64,000 nt of DNA from Streptomyces ochraceiscleroticus (GCF_000720485.1 NZ_JOAX01000022.1:1-64000); one strand, 5' to 3'; positions 1 through 8,557 are shown, numbered from the stretch's first letter. Numbers and translations: made by a program. Notes: a model not told the origin generated them from the letters alone.

Positions 1-432
1 GTACGCCTTCGTCTTCGCGGTGGCGGTCTTGACCCAGTCGGTGGTCGAGTCCAGCCGGCCCTGGGCGGCGTTCAGGTCGGCGCGGGCTTCGCGGCCCTTC
101 TTCAGGGCCCGGTCGGCCAGGGACTGGGCACGTTCGAGCTTGGGCCAGTAGGCGGCGATGGCGTCGCCCGCCATGTCGTAGGAGGTCCGCAGCTTCCGCA
201 GATTCCCCGGGACGCCGTCGAACTCTTCCTTGAACTTCTTCGCGGAGCGGCCGGACCACTTCAGGACGGCGTCCTCGGAGGCCATGCTGGTGATCTGCCG
301 TAGCGCGGTACCGACGTCCTCGGCGAACTCGTGTAATTCGCGGGCGAGTTGCCGCACACGGTCCGGATCGCCGGGGGTCGGGTCCTTCTCCAGGTCCAGC
401 ACGTGCCAGTCCGTCGGCCGGTGGCCGCCCAC
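1..432 (-). CDS. T7SS-secreted protein, N-terminal signal domain (3' end outside window)
   Basis: Only the first 144 codons lie inside the window. The start is GTG at 432, with a GGGGGAG ribosome binding site five bases upstream. The protein opens with GGHRPTDWHVLDLEKDPTPGDP, followed by a helical hairpin with a WSG turn (WXG-type motif) near residue 55 and a conserved AYWPKLERAQSLADRAL stretch. This is the Streptomyces 'putative T7SS-secreted protein' N-terminal domain, a WXG100-like targeting module that usually precedes RHS repeats or a C-terminal toxin. The cargo domain lies beyond position 1 and cannot be identified here. A 212-codon gene lies upstream on the same strand, and a small WxxG protein is divergent. 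High confidence in the domain, none in the effector activity. Confidence 0.85.
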   Translation of the reverse strand, partial: MGGHRPTDWHVLDLEKDPTPGDPDRVRQLARELHEFAEDVGTALRQITSMASEDAVLKWSGRSAKKFKEEFDGVPGNLRKLRTSYDMAGDAIAAYWPKLERAQSLADRALKKGREARADLNAAQGRLDSTTDWVKTATAKTKAY

Positions 433-551
433 GTCAACTCCCCCGTAACACACTCAACTGCAGCCCATGTGATGTCGCAGAGCAACCCTAACTTGCGTCA
501 CTCACAAGGGTGAAGGGAGCCTCGGTGGACCCGCAGGTCCGAGTGTTCAGC

Positions 552-572
552 GAGACGCGAGACGCGAGACGG
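552..572. repeat. 7-bp tandem repeat, three copies
   Basis: GAGACGC occurs twice in tandem, then once as GAGACGG, in the 159-bp gap between the 212-aa gene and the T7SS signal gene. It may be part of the untranslated region between the two genes. No function is apparent. Confidence 0.6.
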
Positions 573-591
573 TCACGGTACGGCGGAGTCG

Positions 592-1230
592 TCACACAAA
601 GCGGAACGTGGAGGTGATGGCGTCGAACATGTCGAAGAAGGAGTCCGCCAGATCCAGCACCTGGCTGCTGCCGGACACCAGCGCCACCGTGCCTTGCTGT
701 TCGGGAACGGGAATGAAGGTCTGCATCAGCACCGCCCGCACGGTGCGCTCGTCGCCGGGGACGGTGATGTCCTCGACCCCGTGGGTCCGCGCCACGGGTC
801 CCACCTGTGGGATCTCGACGGTGGTGACCTCGCGCCACGCGTCGCCCTCGCGCTTCGCCTTCCGGGGGCTGATCTGTTGGGCGATGAGCTGAGGATCGGT
901 GGGCAGGATCTCACCGTCGTCGGTTTGCGCGCCGATCACCGACACGGTCACCGAGGCGGTGACGGGTGCCGCGCCGCCGAAGGACTCCGCCATGCAGCCG
1001 CAGTACAGCGCGCCGGACTGCCAGGCGTCGCGGGCGGCCTTCCGGAGAAACGAGGAGAAGACGTCCCGGTACTCGGCCAACTCCGGGCGCCGGCGAACGC
1101 GTTCGTTGACCAGTTGCCGAATGGTGTCGTCCCGCGATGCGGGTCGGATGTCGAACTCCCACCAGGACTTCGGCACCTTGATGTGGAATCCGCTGCGCTC
1201 GATGGTCTGCGCTTCGTTTCTACGGCTCAT
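592..1230 (-). CDS. Hypothetical protein linked to a T7SS-type locus
   Basis: A 212-residue protein starting at ATG 1230 behind a GGGAGGGG site eight bases away. It has no signal peptide or membrane segment. It opens MSRRNEAQTIERSGFHIKVPKSWWEFDI and has a charged helical stretch around residues 30-70 with AARDAWQSGALYCGCM. Beta-rich segments follow, including VPGDERTVRAVLMQTFIPVP, and it ends DSFFDMFDAITSTFRFV. I do not recognise the family. It lies 159 bp upstream of, and on the same strand as, the T7SS signal protein, and divergent from the small WxxG protein. A chaperone or accessory role in type VII export is therefore possible by position only. Confidence 0.75.
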   Translation of the reverse strand: MSRRNEAQTIERSGFHIKVPKSWWEFDIRPASRDDTIRQLVNERVRRRPELAEYRDVFSSFLRKAARDAWQSGALYCGCMAESFGGAAPVTASVTVSVIGAQTDDGEILPTDPQLIAQQISPRKAKREGDAWREVTTVEIPQVGPVARTHGVEDITVPGDERTVRAVLMQTFIPVPEQQGTVALVSGSSQVLDLADSFFDMFDAITSTFRFV

Positions 1231-1380
1231 CGTCTACTCCCCTCCCGCGGCCCGATCTTGTAGCCGGGGTCGCCGCCCACCTTACGGGCGGGCGGAACCG
1301 CGGTGGCGCGGTGGTGGGTGCCTGCGCATAGGCTGGGTGTTCAGGTGACCGTGTGATTGCCCTTGCAGGGGAGGTTCTGG

Positions 1381-1689
1381 GTGAGCAACGACGAGGGGCG
1401 GCTGGCAATACCGCTGAGCGAGCTCGAAGGCTTCGGCGGCCGGCTGCGGTCCATCAAGGGCCGGATGAACGGCACCAAGAAGATGTTCGAGAACTACGCG
1501 GACGACATGGGCGACGACGGCGTCGTGGAGAAGATGGAGAGCTTCGAGGAGAACTGGGAAGACGGCCGCGGCGACATCGACAAGCAGCTCTCCGGACTGG
1601 CGGACATGGCCGACACGGTGTACCGCGAAGCGACGAAGGCCGACCTGGACCTTGCGAAGCAACTGGAGAAGGGGACCAAGAATTCCTGA
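1381..1689 (+). CDS. Small WXG100-like (WxxG) helical protein
   Basis: A 102-residue acidic protein. An upstream ATG at 1357 is open in frame, but GTG 1381 has the better ribosome binding site (GGGGAGG at 1367, six-base spacer). It reads as two long helices, with a WEDGRGDIDKQL segment near the turn and a C-terminal helix rich in Asp, Glu and Lys. Size, charge and hairpin pattern resemble ESX/WXG100 proteins, although the motif is WxxG rather than WxG and I see no clear YxxxD/E tail. It is divergent from the 212-aa gene and next to a T7SS signal protein, which supports a role as an ESX-like partner. This is an inference from size and context. Confidence 0.7.
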   Translation: MSNDEGRLAIPLSELEGFGGRLRSIKGRMNGTKKMFENYADDMGDDGVVEKMESFEENWEDGRGDIDKQLSGLADMADTVYREATKADLDLAKQLEKGTKNS

Positions 1690-1735
1690 CCGGCGGGGAG
1701 CACTCCGGTCGGCCCCGCTGCACGCGCACTGGCGG

Positions 1736-2692
1736 TCAGCCGGTGCGCGCGGCGATCCAGGACAGCACCTTGTCCTTGATGCCGGGTGCGTCGAGGAGGG
1801 CGCCGCCGTGGGCGTCTCCGGGGACGGTTTCGACCTTGACGCCGTTCGCGGGCATGTCGTGGTCGACCTCCTCGGCGCGTTCGAGGTCGGTGGAGTGGGC
1901 GACGGGGATGAAGTCGCCTGCGGAGTGGAGGAGGTACATGGGGGCGTCGTTGGCGCCGGAGGCGCGGTTCTTGACGACGGTGTCCTTCCATGTGCCCCAG
2001 CAGCTCGGGTGCATCGAGGTGCCGGTGTCTGCGGGGTCCGGGTAGCAGCGCGTCAGGACGGTGGCGTTGTCGCGGACCTTTCGTTCCTTGGCGGTGCTGG
2101 TGTCGTGGTTGCCGTCGTTCCACGCGCGGTAGGGGGAGTTGACGGGGGAGAGGCCGACGACGCCCTTGATGCGCGTGTTTCCTGAACCGTACGTGGCGAC
2201 TGCCGTGCCGATCTGGCCGCCTGCGGATGACCCGAGGATGACGATGCGGTTCGGGTCGAGGTCGAAGCGGGCGGCGTTGGATTTGATCCAGGCGAGCGCG
2301 GAGAGGGCGTCATTGCGCTGGGCCGGCCAAGGGGCGTCGAAGTTGAGGCGGTAGTCCACGGAGAAGGCGGCGTACCCGGCGTCGGCGAAGGTGCGGGACC
2401 AGGTGGCCCAGCCGGCGTCCTCGTACCAGTAACCGCCATGGAGGATGACGACGCCCGGCTGTGTGCCGCTGGTGGGGTTCCAGTAGGCGTCCAGCTTCTG
2501 GCGGGTGTGCGAGCCGTAGGCGTAGGTGGCTTCGCTGCGGGACGCCGCTGCCCCGGCGTCTGCCGGCTGCACCGCCGCGCGGGCGTCGCCGGCGTTGGTG
2601 GCCTGGCTGCTGCCCGTCTCGAGCGTCAGGAGTGCCGCAATGAGTGCGGTGCATAACGTGACGTATACCAGGTAACGCCGCATGGAAGTCAT
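1736..2692 (-). CDS. Secreted alpha/beta hydrolase (esterase/lipase-like)
   Basis: A 318-residue hydrolase with an N-terminal signal peptide (MTSMRRYLVYVTLCTALIAA, then a short Ala/Gly/Asp-rich linker). The oxyanion motif HGGYWYED is followed by the nucleophile elbow GSSAGG (catalytic Ser). Later come an acidic residue in LLHSAGDFIPV and His in PGDAHGG, giving a complete triad. The HGG plus GxSAG arrangement fits the hormone-sensitive-lipase/BD-FAE type of carboxylesterase. Start 2692 was chosen because the signal peptide begins there; the open frame continues upstream without a leader-like sequence. It is convergent with the small WxxG gene. Probable role: extracellular hydrolysis of small esters; substrate unknown. 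Confidence 0.85.
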   Translation of the reverse strand: MTSMRRYLVYVTLCTALIAALLTLETGSSQATNAGDARAAVQPADAGAAASRSEATYAYGSHTRQKLDAYWNPTSGTQPGVVILHGGYWYEDAGWATWSRTFADAGYAAFSVDYRLNFDAPWPAQRNDALSALAWIKSNAARFDLDPNRIVILGSSAGGQIGTAVATYGSGNTRIKGVVGLSPVNSPYRAWNDGNHDTSTAKERKVRDNATVLTRCYPDPADTGTSMHPSCWGTWKDTVVKNRASGANDAPMYLLHSAGDFIPVAHSTDLERAEEVDHDMPANGVKVETVPGDAHGGALLDAPGIKDKVLSWIAARTG

Positions 2693-2914
2693 GGAAGCCT
2701 GCCCTTCACCACAGTGAGCAGGCACCCGCGAGTCTGGGCGCATGCTCGTGGAGCGAGCAGCGCGAACAGGGCGTGGGGGGTGGCGCTCGAACGCCTGCGT
2801 TATTCGAGCGAGCGGAACTATAGCCATGCGGAGAAGCGGCATGTCAATGCCTACAGGTTGAAATGGGCGATTTCTTCTCACTTTTCAGGTGAGAGGGTGA
2901 CTAGCCGCTTCCGG

Positions 2915-5560
2915 TCAGGTTTGGGGTACTGGACGGAGGGCGAGGATGGCGATGTCGTCGGCGCTGTCGGCGCTCAGGGCGATGAGCAGTTCGTCGCAGA
3001 ACACGTCGAGGGGTTCGCGTGCCAGGGCGGCGGTGTGCCGGCAGAGCCTGGCCATGGCGTCGTCGAGGGATTCGTCGCGGCGCTCGATGAGGCCGTCGGT
3101 GTACAGCAGTACGGTCGAGTGGGCCGGGAGTGGATCCGTCGCCTCGGGGCGGGGCATGTCCGGTTCCATGCCGAGCAGCAGGCCGGCGCCCCCCTCCAGG
3201 TAGCGGGTGCCGCCTTCCCTGGTGGTCAGCAGCGGTGGCAGGTGCCCGGCGGAGGAGTGCTTCAGCTCCCAGGGGCCGCTCTCGGGACCTGCGACGAGAG
3301 CGTAGATGCAGGTGGCGGTGGCCTCGCGGTACAAGCTGTGGTTCGCCATGTCCAGGCGGCGCAGCACCTCTCCCGGGGGCTCCTGGCGGTCGATGGCGAT
3401 GCCGCGCAGCATGCTGCGCAGTTGGCTCATGGCGACGGCCGCCTCCAGGTCGTGCCCGGTGACATCGCCGATGACCAGGGCGGTCCGTCCGTTGGGGACG
3501 ACGAAGCCGTCGTACCAGTCGCCGCCGATCTGCGCGGTGGTGGAGGAGGGCGCGTACCGGGCGGCCATCTGCAGGTGGCCGATGTCCGGCAGTACGGGCA
3601 GCAGGGAGCGCTGGAGGCGCTCGGCGATCTGCCGGGTCTCCTGGTACAGACGGGCGTTTTCCACCCCCATGGAGAGGCTGCGGACCAGGCCGTCGATCAG
3701 CGGCAGGTCTTCATCGGTGAACGACCGGCCCTCGCCGGTACGGGCCAGGGTCAGGGCGCCGAAGACCGCACCGCGGACCCGGAGCGGAGCGACCATGGCA
3801 CTGCTTGCGCCCATCCGCTCGAACAGCTCGTAGTAGTGGGTGTCGAGGGGGCTTTCGGCCCGGCCCGGTGACGGGGCTTCGGTGAGCAGCAGTGGGCCGG
3901 CTCCGCGCAGCACCCGGGCCAGCGGCCCCCGTGCGGCCTCGGTCACCGGCGGGAGCCTGCCGGCGTACGCCTCGGCGGGCAGTGCCTGGGGACTGCGGTG
4001 GGTGACGCAGACCCGCTCCACTTGGCCGGGCCCGTCGAGCAGGTCCACCACGCACCAGTCGGCCAGCCGCTGAGTCAGGAGCTTGCACACTCGCTGCAGT
4101 CCCTCGTCCAGGTTCGAGGAGCTGCTCAGCGCCTCCCCGATGTCGGTCAGCAGGGAGAGCCGCTGTGCCAGCGTCGACCCGCCGGCTTCCGCACTGGCCT
4201 CCCTGGTGAGGATTTCCGAGACGTCCGGCAGTTCCGGACCGCCCGGCTCCTGCGGCGCCACGTGCCGGCTCTCTTCGGAAGGGTGTGGCGAGGGGGCGGG
4301 GGGAGCCGTCCTGGGGGCGAGCTGGGCGACGAACACGGTGCGGCCGTCGGTCGTCCCCTGGGTCTGGATGAACAGGCGGATGGGGACCAAGCGGCCGTCG
4401 CGGTGCAGTGCCGGGAGCGGTACGGAGCGGCCCAGAATGCGTGACTGGCCGCTGAGCAGGAGGGAGTTGAACGCCGCCACGTGGCGTTCCCGCAAGTGCT
4501 CCGGGATGAGAACGGTGAGCCGGCGGCCGATCAGTTCGTCCGCTTGCCAGCCGAGCATGTCGGCCGCCGGTCCGTTCGCGGCGATGATCCGGTTCTCGTC
4601 GTCGGCGGCAATGGTGGGGACCCGGCTGGCCCACACGTGGCTGGCGTCGCAGGGCACCAGCTCCGAGGGGCTGGAGCTCGGCTCTCGGGGCACCACGGTC
4701 CACGCGGTGGGGGGTCCGCCGGTGAGCTGGCTGATGATCTGGTCGAAGAGCCATTGGCGGAAGACGCGGTTCTGCGGGAGCGCCGGCCAGGTGAGGAGAC
4801 GCTCGTCCCGGGCCGCCTCCTCGGCCAGGTCGAGCACGTGGCGCAGGGTGAGTACCGCCCTCGTGGCATCCGCCGGGAGGGAAAGGCGCAGGGAGTGGAT
4901 GTGCGCGGCCGGAGGCTGCTTCTCCAGTTCGGCCGTCATGCACGCGCTGATCGTGTTGTTCACGTCGTGCGCGGTGGCAAGGTCCTCCGGACGCACGCCG
5001 AAGCGCTCTCCGCCGGCCGCGGCAAGAGTGAGCTCACGCAGCAGCGCGTGCCGGTGCTGTTGGGAGGCCAGGTACAGAGCGCCGGGCAGGTCGACCAGCG
5101 TGACAGTGCGGGTGGGGCCGGCCGGCGGCACAGTGGTCTGCCACTCGGAAGGCGGTGGCGGTCGTCCGTCCAGCCATAGTTCGAACCACACGGTCTTGCG
5201 CTCTTCGCTGGTATCGACCCCGTACCGGGATGCCAGCTTCTCGACCACGGCCAGTCCCTGCCCCGGGCCGGGGTAGGGAGGCAGGCGTCCCTGCGGCACC
5301 AACCCGTAGGACGGCTGATGATCGCTCACCCGTACATGAACCCTGTCGTCCCGCGTCCGGACCGACACCTCGGCCTCCGTGCGCGCATGGAGTACCACGT
5401 TGGTCATCAGCTCGCTGACCAGCAGCTCGGCTGTTTCCACCGGCTCAGAGGCAACATCCTCCAAGACGGTCCGCACGAAACGCCGCGCCAGTGCCACGCT
5501 CTCCGGCTCCGGGGGAAACCTCCGCGAGGGCGCCGCCCCCGGCTGACTGATGTGGTCCAT
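2915..5560 (-). CDS. SpoIIE-type PP2C phosphatase with HATPase, PAS and GAF domains
   Basis: About 881 residues from ATG 5560; no strong ribosome binding site is visible, so the start is provisional. Residues about 20-130 are an RsbW/SpoIIAB-like HATPase (N-box ELMTNVVLHA, G-box GPGQGLAVVEKLA). Residues 150-290 are of unknown type. Residues 310-415 are a PAS domain (DENRIIAANGPAADMLGW), about 490-640 a GAF domain, and 665-878 the SpoIIE phosphatase (GGDWYDGF, VIGDVTGHD, SSAGHLPPLL, LLYTDGLIERRD). Such proteins sense signals through PAS/GAF and dephosphorylate anti-anti-sigma factors; the HATPase can phosphorylate them. No cognate STAS protein lies nearby, so the partner is encoded elsewhere. 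Streptomyces has many paralogues. Confidence 0.93.
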   Translation of the reverse strand: MDHISQPGAAPSRRFPPEPESVALARRFVRTVLEDVASEPVETAELLVSELMTNVVLHARTEAEVSVRTRDDRVHVRVSDHQPSYGLVPQGRLPPYPGPGQGLAVVEKLASRYGVDTSEERKTVWFELWLDGRPPPPSEWQTTVPPAGPTRTVTLVDLPGALYLASQQHRHALLRELTLAAAGGERFGVRPEDLATAHDVNNTISACMTAELEKQPPAAHIHSLRLSLPADATRAVLTLRHVLDLAEEAARDERLLTWPALPQNRVFRQWLFDQIISQLTGGPPTAWTVVPREPSSSPSELVPCDASHVWASRVPTIAADDENRIIAANGPAADMLGWQADELIGRRLTVLIPEHLRERHVAAFNSLLLSGQSRILGRSVPLPALHRDGRLVPIRLFIQTQGTTDGRTVFVAQLAPRTAPPAPSPHPSEESRHVAPQEPGGPELPDVSEILTREASAEAGGSTLAQRLSLLTDIGEALSSSSNLDEGLQRVCKLLTQRLADWCVVDLLDGPGQVERVCVTHRSPQALPAEAYAGRLPPVTEAARGPLARVLRGAGPLLLTEAPSPGRAESPLDTHYYELFERMGASSAMVAPLRVRGAVFGALTLARTGEGRSFTDEDLPLIDGLVRSLSMGVENARLYQETRQIAERLQRSLLPVLPDIGHLQMAARYAPSSTTAQIGGDWYDGFVVPNGRTALVIGDVTGHDLEAAVAMSQLRSMLRGIAIDRQEPPGEVLRRLDMANHSLYREATATCIYALVAGPESGPWELKHSSAGHLPPLLTTREGGTRYLEGGAGLLLGMEPDMPRPEATDPLPAHSTVLLYTDGLIERRDESLDDAMARLCRHTAALAREPLDVFCDELLIALSADSADDIAILALRPVPQT

Positions 5561-5744
5561 GCGGCCAGTGTGCTTCAGGCGGCTGCCGCGTGGCTCTCTC
5601 CCTCCACGAGTGTCCGGTCGGCGCGTCGCCGGAATCCACCACCTGGGTGAGGCCCGGTACATCAGGAGGTACCGCCGGAGTGGGGGCGGCGCCGGGTCGC
5701 CCCGCACCTGCTTCAGCAGCAGCGGGTGGGCCCCGTATCGGACC

Positions 5745-6107
5745 TCAGCGCCGGGCCAGCGCCAGCACGCTCAGGCCGAACATCAGGACGCCCAGGGGGA
5801 GATGGACCGACGGGACGTGCGCGATGCCGAGGACGACCTGGACCGAGGCGAGTGCGAGGAAACCGGACGCGTGCCAGAGAGGCCGGGGCGAGCCGCCGCC
5901 CGGTTTCCATGCCAGCACCGCCGCGAGCACGTACAGCATCGACGCCCCGTACATCACACGGGCTCCGACGCTGTGCAGTGTCTCTCCGTAGGAGGAGGTC
6001 AGCAGCAGTCCGGCGGAGACCGCCTGAAGGAAGATGGTCAGGGTCTGCAGGGCGATCGCGAGCTGCAGGAACGAGGAGGTGCGCTGTGCGTTCGCCGTTG
6101 CCGTCAC
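5745..6107 (-). CDS. Small four-helix integral membrane protein
   Basis: A 120-residue hydrophobic protein with about four membrane segments (residues roughly 12-38, 48-66, 78-96 and 100-118) and a short polar N-terminus. GTG 6107 is the furthest plausible start; no convincing ribosome binding site is visible. Its first 28 bases overlap the 5' end of the sigma factor remnant on the other strand. No family motif is recognised. Similar small membrane proteins often accompany ECF41-type sigma factors in actinomycetes, so the two may once have formed one functional unit. Function unknown. Confidence 0.65.
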   Translation of the reverse strand: MTATANAQRTSSFLQLAIALQTLTIFLQAVSAGLLLTSSYGETLHSVGARVMYGASMLYVLAAVLAWKPGGGSPRPLWHASGFLALASVQVVLGIAHVPSVHLPLGVLMFGLSVLALARR

Positions 6108-6789
6108 CGTTCGGTTGCTCGGTTCGGTGTCCGAGGCCGAGGACGTCGTACAGGATGCCTACGCACGCTGGTACGCGCTGCCGCGCAGCCGGCAGGAGGA
6201 GATCCTGTCGCCCGGCGCCTGGCTGACGACGGTGACCAGCCGCATCTGCCTGGACCTGCTGGGCTCGGCGTGGGCCCGTCGTGAACGCTATGTCGGCGCG
6301 TGGCTGCCCGAGCCGCTGCCCGACCGCACCGAGTGGGACCACGCGGGCGGCGCCGGCCCCACCGGCCTTGCGGACCCCGCCGACCAGATCGTCCTGGACG
6401 AGCGGGTGAACGTCGCGCGCGGTCCGGTCACGGTGACCGGCCGGGCCGACGTGGTGAGACACGTCAAAGAGGCATGGGAGAGCAAGGACATCGCTGCCCT
6501 CGTCGGTCTCCTCGACCCGGCCGCCGTGATGACCGCCGACGGCGGCGGCATGGTCGGTACCGTCCTGCGCCCGGTCGAGGGCGGCGCGCGCATCGCCCAG
6601 TACATGGTCGCCATCGCCGATAAGGCTCCGGGGCTCGAACTCCTGGAGCGGTCGGTCAACGGTGTGCCGGGCCTGGTGGCCCAGCGTGCCGGCGTCGTCA
6701 TGACCGTGGCCTCGTTCGACGTCTCCGATGGGTGCGTCACCCGGATCTGGGCGGTCCGCAATCCGGAGAAGCTGCGGCCGTGGGCGTAG
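6080..6789 (+). pseudogene. ECF41-type sigma factor remnant lacking region 4
   Basis: The reading frame starts abruptly (GTG 6080) in the middle of sigma region 2: FAVAVTVRLLGSVSEAEDVVQDAYARW, followed by the rest of region 2 (TSRICLDLLGSAWARRERYVG). After DPADQIVLDERVNVA the sequence jumps to RADVVRHVKEAWESKDI and a complete SnoaL-like C-terminal domain (LLDPAAVMTADGGGM to NPEKLRPW). An intact ECF41/SigJ protein has roughly 80 more residues here, the helix-turn-helix region 4 that contacts the -35 element. The lesion is in frame and the 5' end also looks truncated, since a normal protein begins about 15 residues earlier. It is most likely a decayed gene; a residual protein with region 2 plus SnoaL remains possible. 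Confidence 0.75.
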
Positions 6790-6895
6790 ACACCGAGCAG
6801 TGGAGCCAACTGCCGCGGTTGATGTCATGCGGGGTTCGCTGGGCACGCGCTTTTTCGTGGGGGCGTGCACGGCTCGTTGCCGCGGCCGTCCGCGG

Positions 6896-7696
6896 TCACC
6901 GGGCCGGTGCGGGGTTCGCGAGCGCCGTGGTGGCGCAGTAACCGAGGGGGCCCGCGGTGTCGTACAGGGTGCAGTGTCCGACGGCGATGCCGTCCTCGGC
7001 GGTGTGCGCCCCGGCCTCCATGCCGACCTCGTCGCTGAGTGGCAGCCGGCTCAGGCACAAGGTGTAGTCGGCGTTGATGTAGCCCAGGCCCTCGTCGCTC
7101 GCGTGGGCCAGCGGGCTGGCGGTGTCCCCGGCGAGTGCGATCCGCACGAGGGGGGACAGGGCCTCCCCGGCGACGAGGGGGTGGCGCTCCCGGATCCAGA
7201 TGCGGCGTCGTCCCTCGCCCTGCCACTCCCGCACCGGCCGCAGCTCCTCGTCGAACCGCCAGAATCCGGTCTTCTCCCCGTAGGGGGAGTGCAGTTCGTC
7301 CGGCGGGGGCGCGTCCCACGGGCCGGCCGACGGGATCCGGCCGGGCGGCGGGGTGCTGGTGCGCAGCAGTACGGCGCGTACCTGCACCACCGGGGTGCCG
7401 TCGGCGTGGACGACCGCGTCCGCGACGCGGATGCGCCGGCCCTCGCGTACCCGGGTCGTCTCGACGCGGACCGGGGCGTGCGGAGCGGCGCGGAACATGT
7501 CGACGGTGAGCCGGGCGAAGTGCAGCCCCTCCGCGGCGTGTTCGCGCTCCAGCGCCCGGGCGGCCAGGCCGCCGAGGAGGCGGCTGTGCACCGTGCCGGG
7601 CACCCACCAGCCGCGGGCGTGCGGCGCGGGGACGAGGGTGTCGTGGTGATCGGGATCGGGTGAGAAGTACGCCGTCCCGTCTTCGGTCTGGGCCAC
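6896..7696 (-). CDS. Double-hotdog acyl-CoA thioesterase family protein
   Basis: Start GTG 7696 is preferred over ATG 7717 because AAGGGGG lies five bases before it. The 266-residue protein is a TesB-like tandem hotdog. The N-terminal hotdog contains GLHFARLTVDMFRAAP and a GRRIRVADAVVHADGTPVVQVRAV strand pair; the C-terminal one contains GLGYINADYTLCLSRLP and GHCTLYDTAGPLGYC. It probably hydrolyses an acyl-CoA to CoA and free acid in the cytoplasm. It follows the TetR gene on the same strand and lies beside an acyl-CoA dehydrogenase operon, suggesting it relieves CoA sequestration in that pathway. Family confidence is good; substrate unknown. Confidence 0.8.
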   Translation of the reverse strand: MAQTEDGTAYFSPDPDHHDTLVPAPHARGWWVPGTVHSRLLGGLAARALEREHAAEGLHFARLTVDMFRAAPHAPVRVETTRVREGRRIRVADAVVHADGTPVVQVRAVLLRTSTPPPGRIPSAGPWDAPPPDELHSPYGEKTGFWRFDEELRPVREWQGEGRRRIWIRERHPLVAGEALSPLVRIALAGDTASPLAHASDEGLGYINADYTLCLSRLPLSDEVGMEAGAHTAEDGIAVGHCTLYDTAGPLGYCATTALANPAPAR

Positions 7697-7734
7697 GGAT
7701 ACCCCCTTCGGGCTCATGTGCGCGTCGTACAGGC

Positions 7735-7788
7735 GGTGCTGTGTTCACCGATGGTGCTGTGCTCACCGTCGATGCCGTGCTTACCAGT
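7735..7788. repeat. 18-bp imperfect tandem repeat, three copies
   Basis: Three 18-bp units (7735-7752, 7753-7770, 7771-7788) sharing the core GTGNTNACC lie between the TetR stop codon and the thioesterase start. The third unit is the most diverged. They lie in the thioesterase leader and could be regulator sites or replication slippage. Confidence 0.7.
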
Positions 7789-7793
7789 GGTAT

Positions 7794-8420
7794 TCAGCGG
7801 ATGCCGAGCGGATCGAGTCTGCGGATGAGGGTGAGGGTGGTGTCGGTCAGCGCATCCGCGTCGCGCTTGCGTGAGCAGGCGGCGATCTCCCGGCCGGCCT
7901 CGCCGGTGATCGAGGTCATCAGGCTGACGACGAGCCGGTCGGCGGGGGCATCGCCCGCCTTGAGCAGAATGGCGTTCTGCCGGACCCACTCCCGGCCGCG
8001 CGCGCGGCGCATCAGTGTGAAGCCGGGCGGGGCGTCGCCGTCCATCCACAGTCGGACGAGGTCGCGCCGCCGCCAGCAGTCCTCCAGGAACGACCGGGTG
8101 CCGACGAGGAAGAGCTCCAGCGGGTCCGACTCCCCGGCCTTGCGGGCCCGTGCCACGGCATCCGCGGCGTTGCGCTCGCGGCTGCTCTCGTAGTCGTCCC
8201 AGACGGCCACGAAGAGCTCCGTCTTGCCGCCGAAGTGGTGGTAGAGGCTGCCGACGCTGGAGCCGGCCCGACGCACCACTGCCGCGACGCTCGCTTCGGT
8301 GAAGCCCTGTTCGCAGAAGACCTCACGGGCGGCGTCGAGGAGCGCCCTGCGGGTCTGTGCCGTGCGGCCCCACTGCCATGCGCCCTCCTTGGCCGGGCGC
8401 TGCTCCGCCTTGCGCGGCAT
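7794..8420 (-). CDS. TetR-family transcriptional repressor
   Basis: A 208-residue protein from ATG 8420 (AGGGGCG upstream). The N-terminal helix-turn-helix at residues about 20-70 reads TRRALLDAAREVFCEQGFTEASVAAVV and AGSSVGSLYHHFGGKTELF, which is canonical TetR. The C-terminal ligand domain is helical and variable, with a Cys/Trp-rich segment (FLEDCWRRRDLVRLWMDG). It is divergent from the acyl-CoA dehydrogenase operon across about 230 bp and upstream of the thioesterase on its own strand. It most likely represses both units and is released by an acyl-CoA or a related pathway intermediate. The effector is inferred from context only. Confidence 0.9.
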   Translation of the reverse strand: MPRKAEQRPAKEGAWQWGRTAQTRRALLDAAREVFCEQGFTEASVAAVVRRAGSSVGSLYHHFGGKTELFVAVWDDYESSRERNAADAVARARKAGESDPLELFLVGTRSFLEDCWRRRDLVRLWMDGDAPPGFTLMRRARGREWVRQNAILLKAGDAPADRLVVSLMTSITGEAGREIAACSRKRDADALTDTTLTLIRRLDPLGIR

Positions 8421-8521
8421 CGGATCGCCCCTGCCTTCCGGAGTGGCTGCCAAAACAGAATCAGATTTTAGAACTGGTCACTGCCGAGCGCCATACCCAA
8501 GACAGAGCCCGTTCCCGCCTA

Positions 8522-8550
8522 TTGACCCTCCGCAGCGGCGCATGCACATT
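8522..8550 (+). promoter_or_regulatory. Candidate promoter of the acyl-CoA catabolic operon
   Basis: TTGACC at 8522-8527 is followed, 17 bases later, by CACATT, a weak -10 match. The TetR-type palindrome at 8558-8580 would then cover the transcription start. Confidence 0.35.
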
Positions 8551-8557
8551 GAGCCCA

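Noticed and set aside
1688..1718. Terminator between the WxxG gene and the hydrolase gene
   Set aside because: Only competing six-base-pair stems with loops of 11-14 bases can be drawn, too weak in GC-rich DNA to claim.
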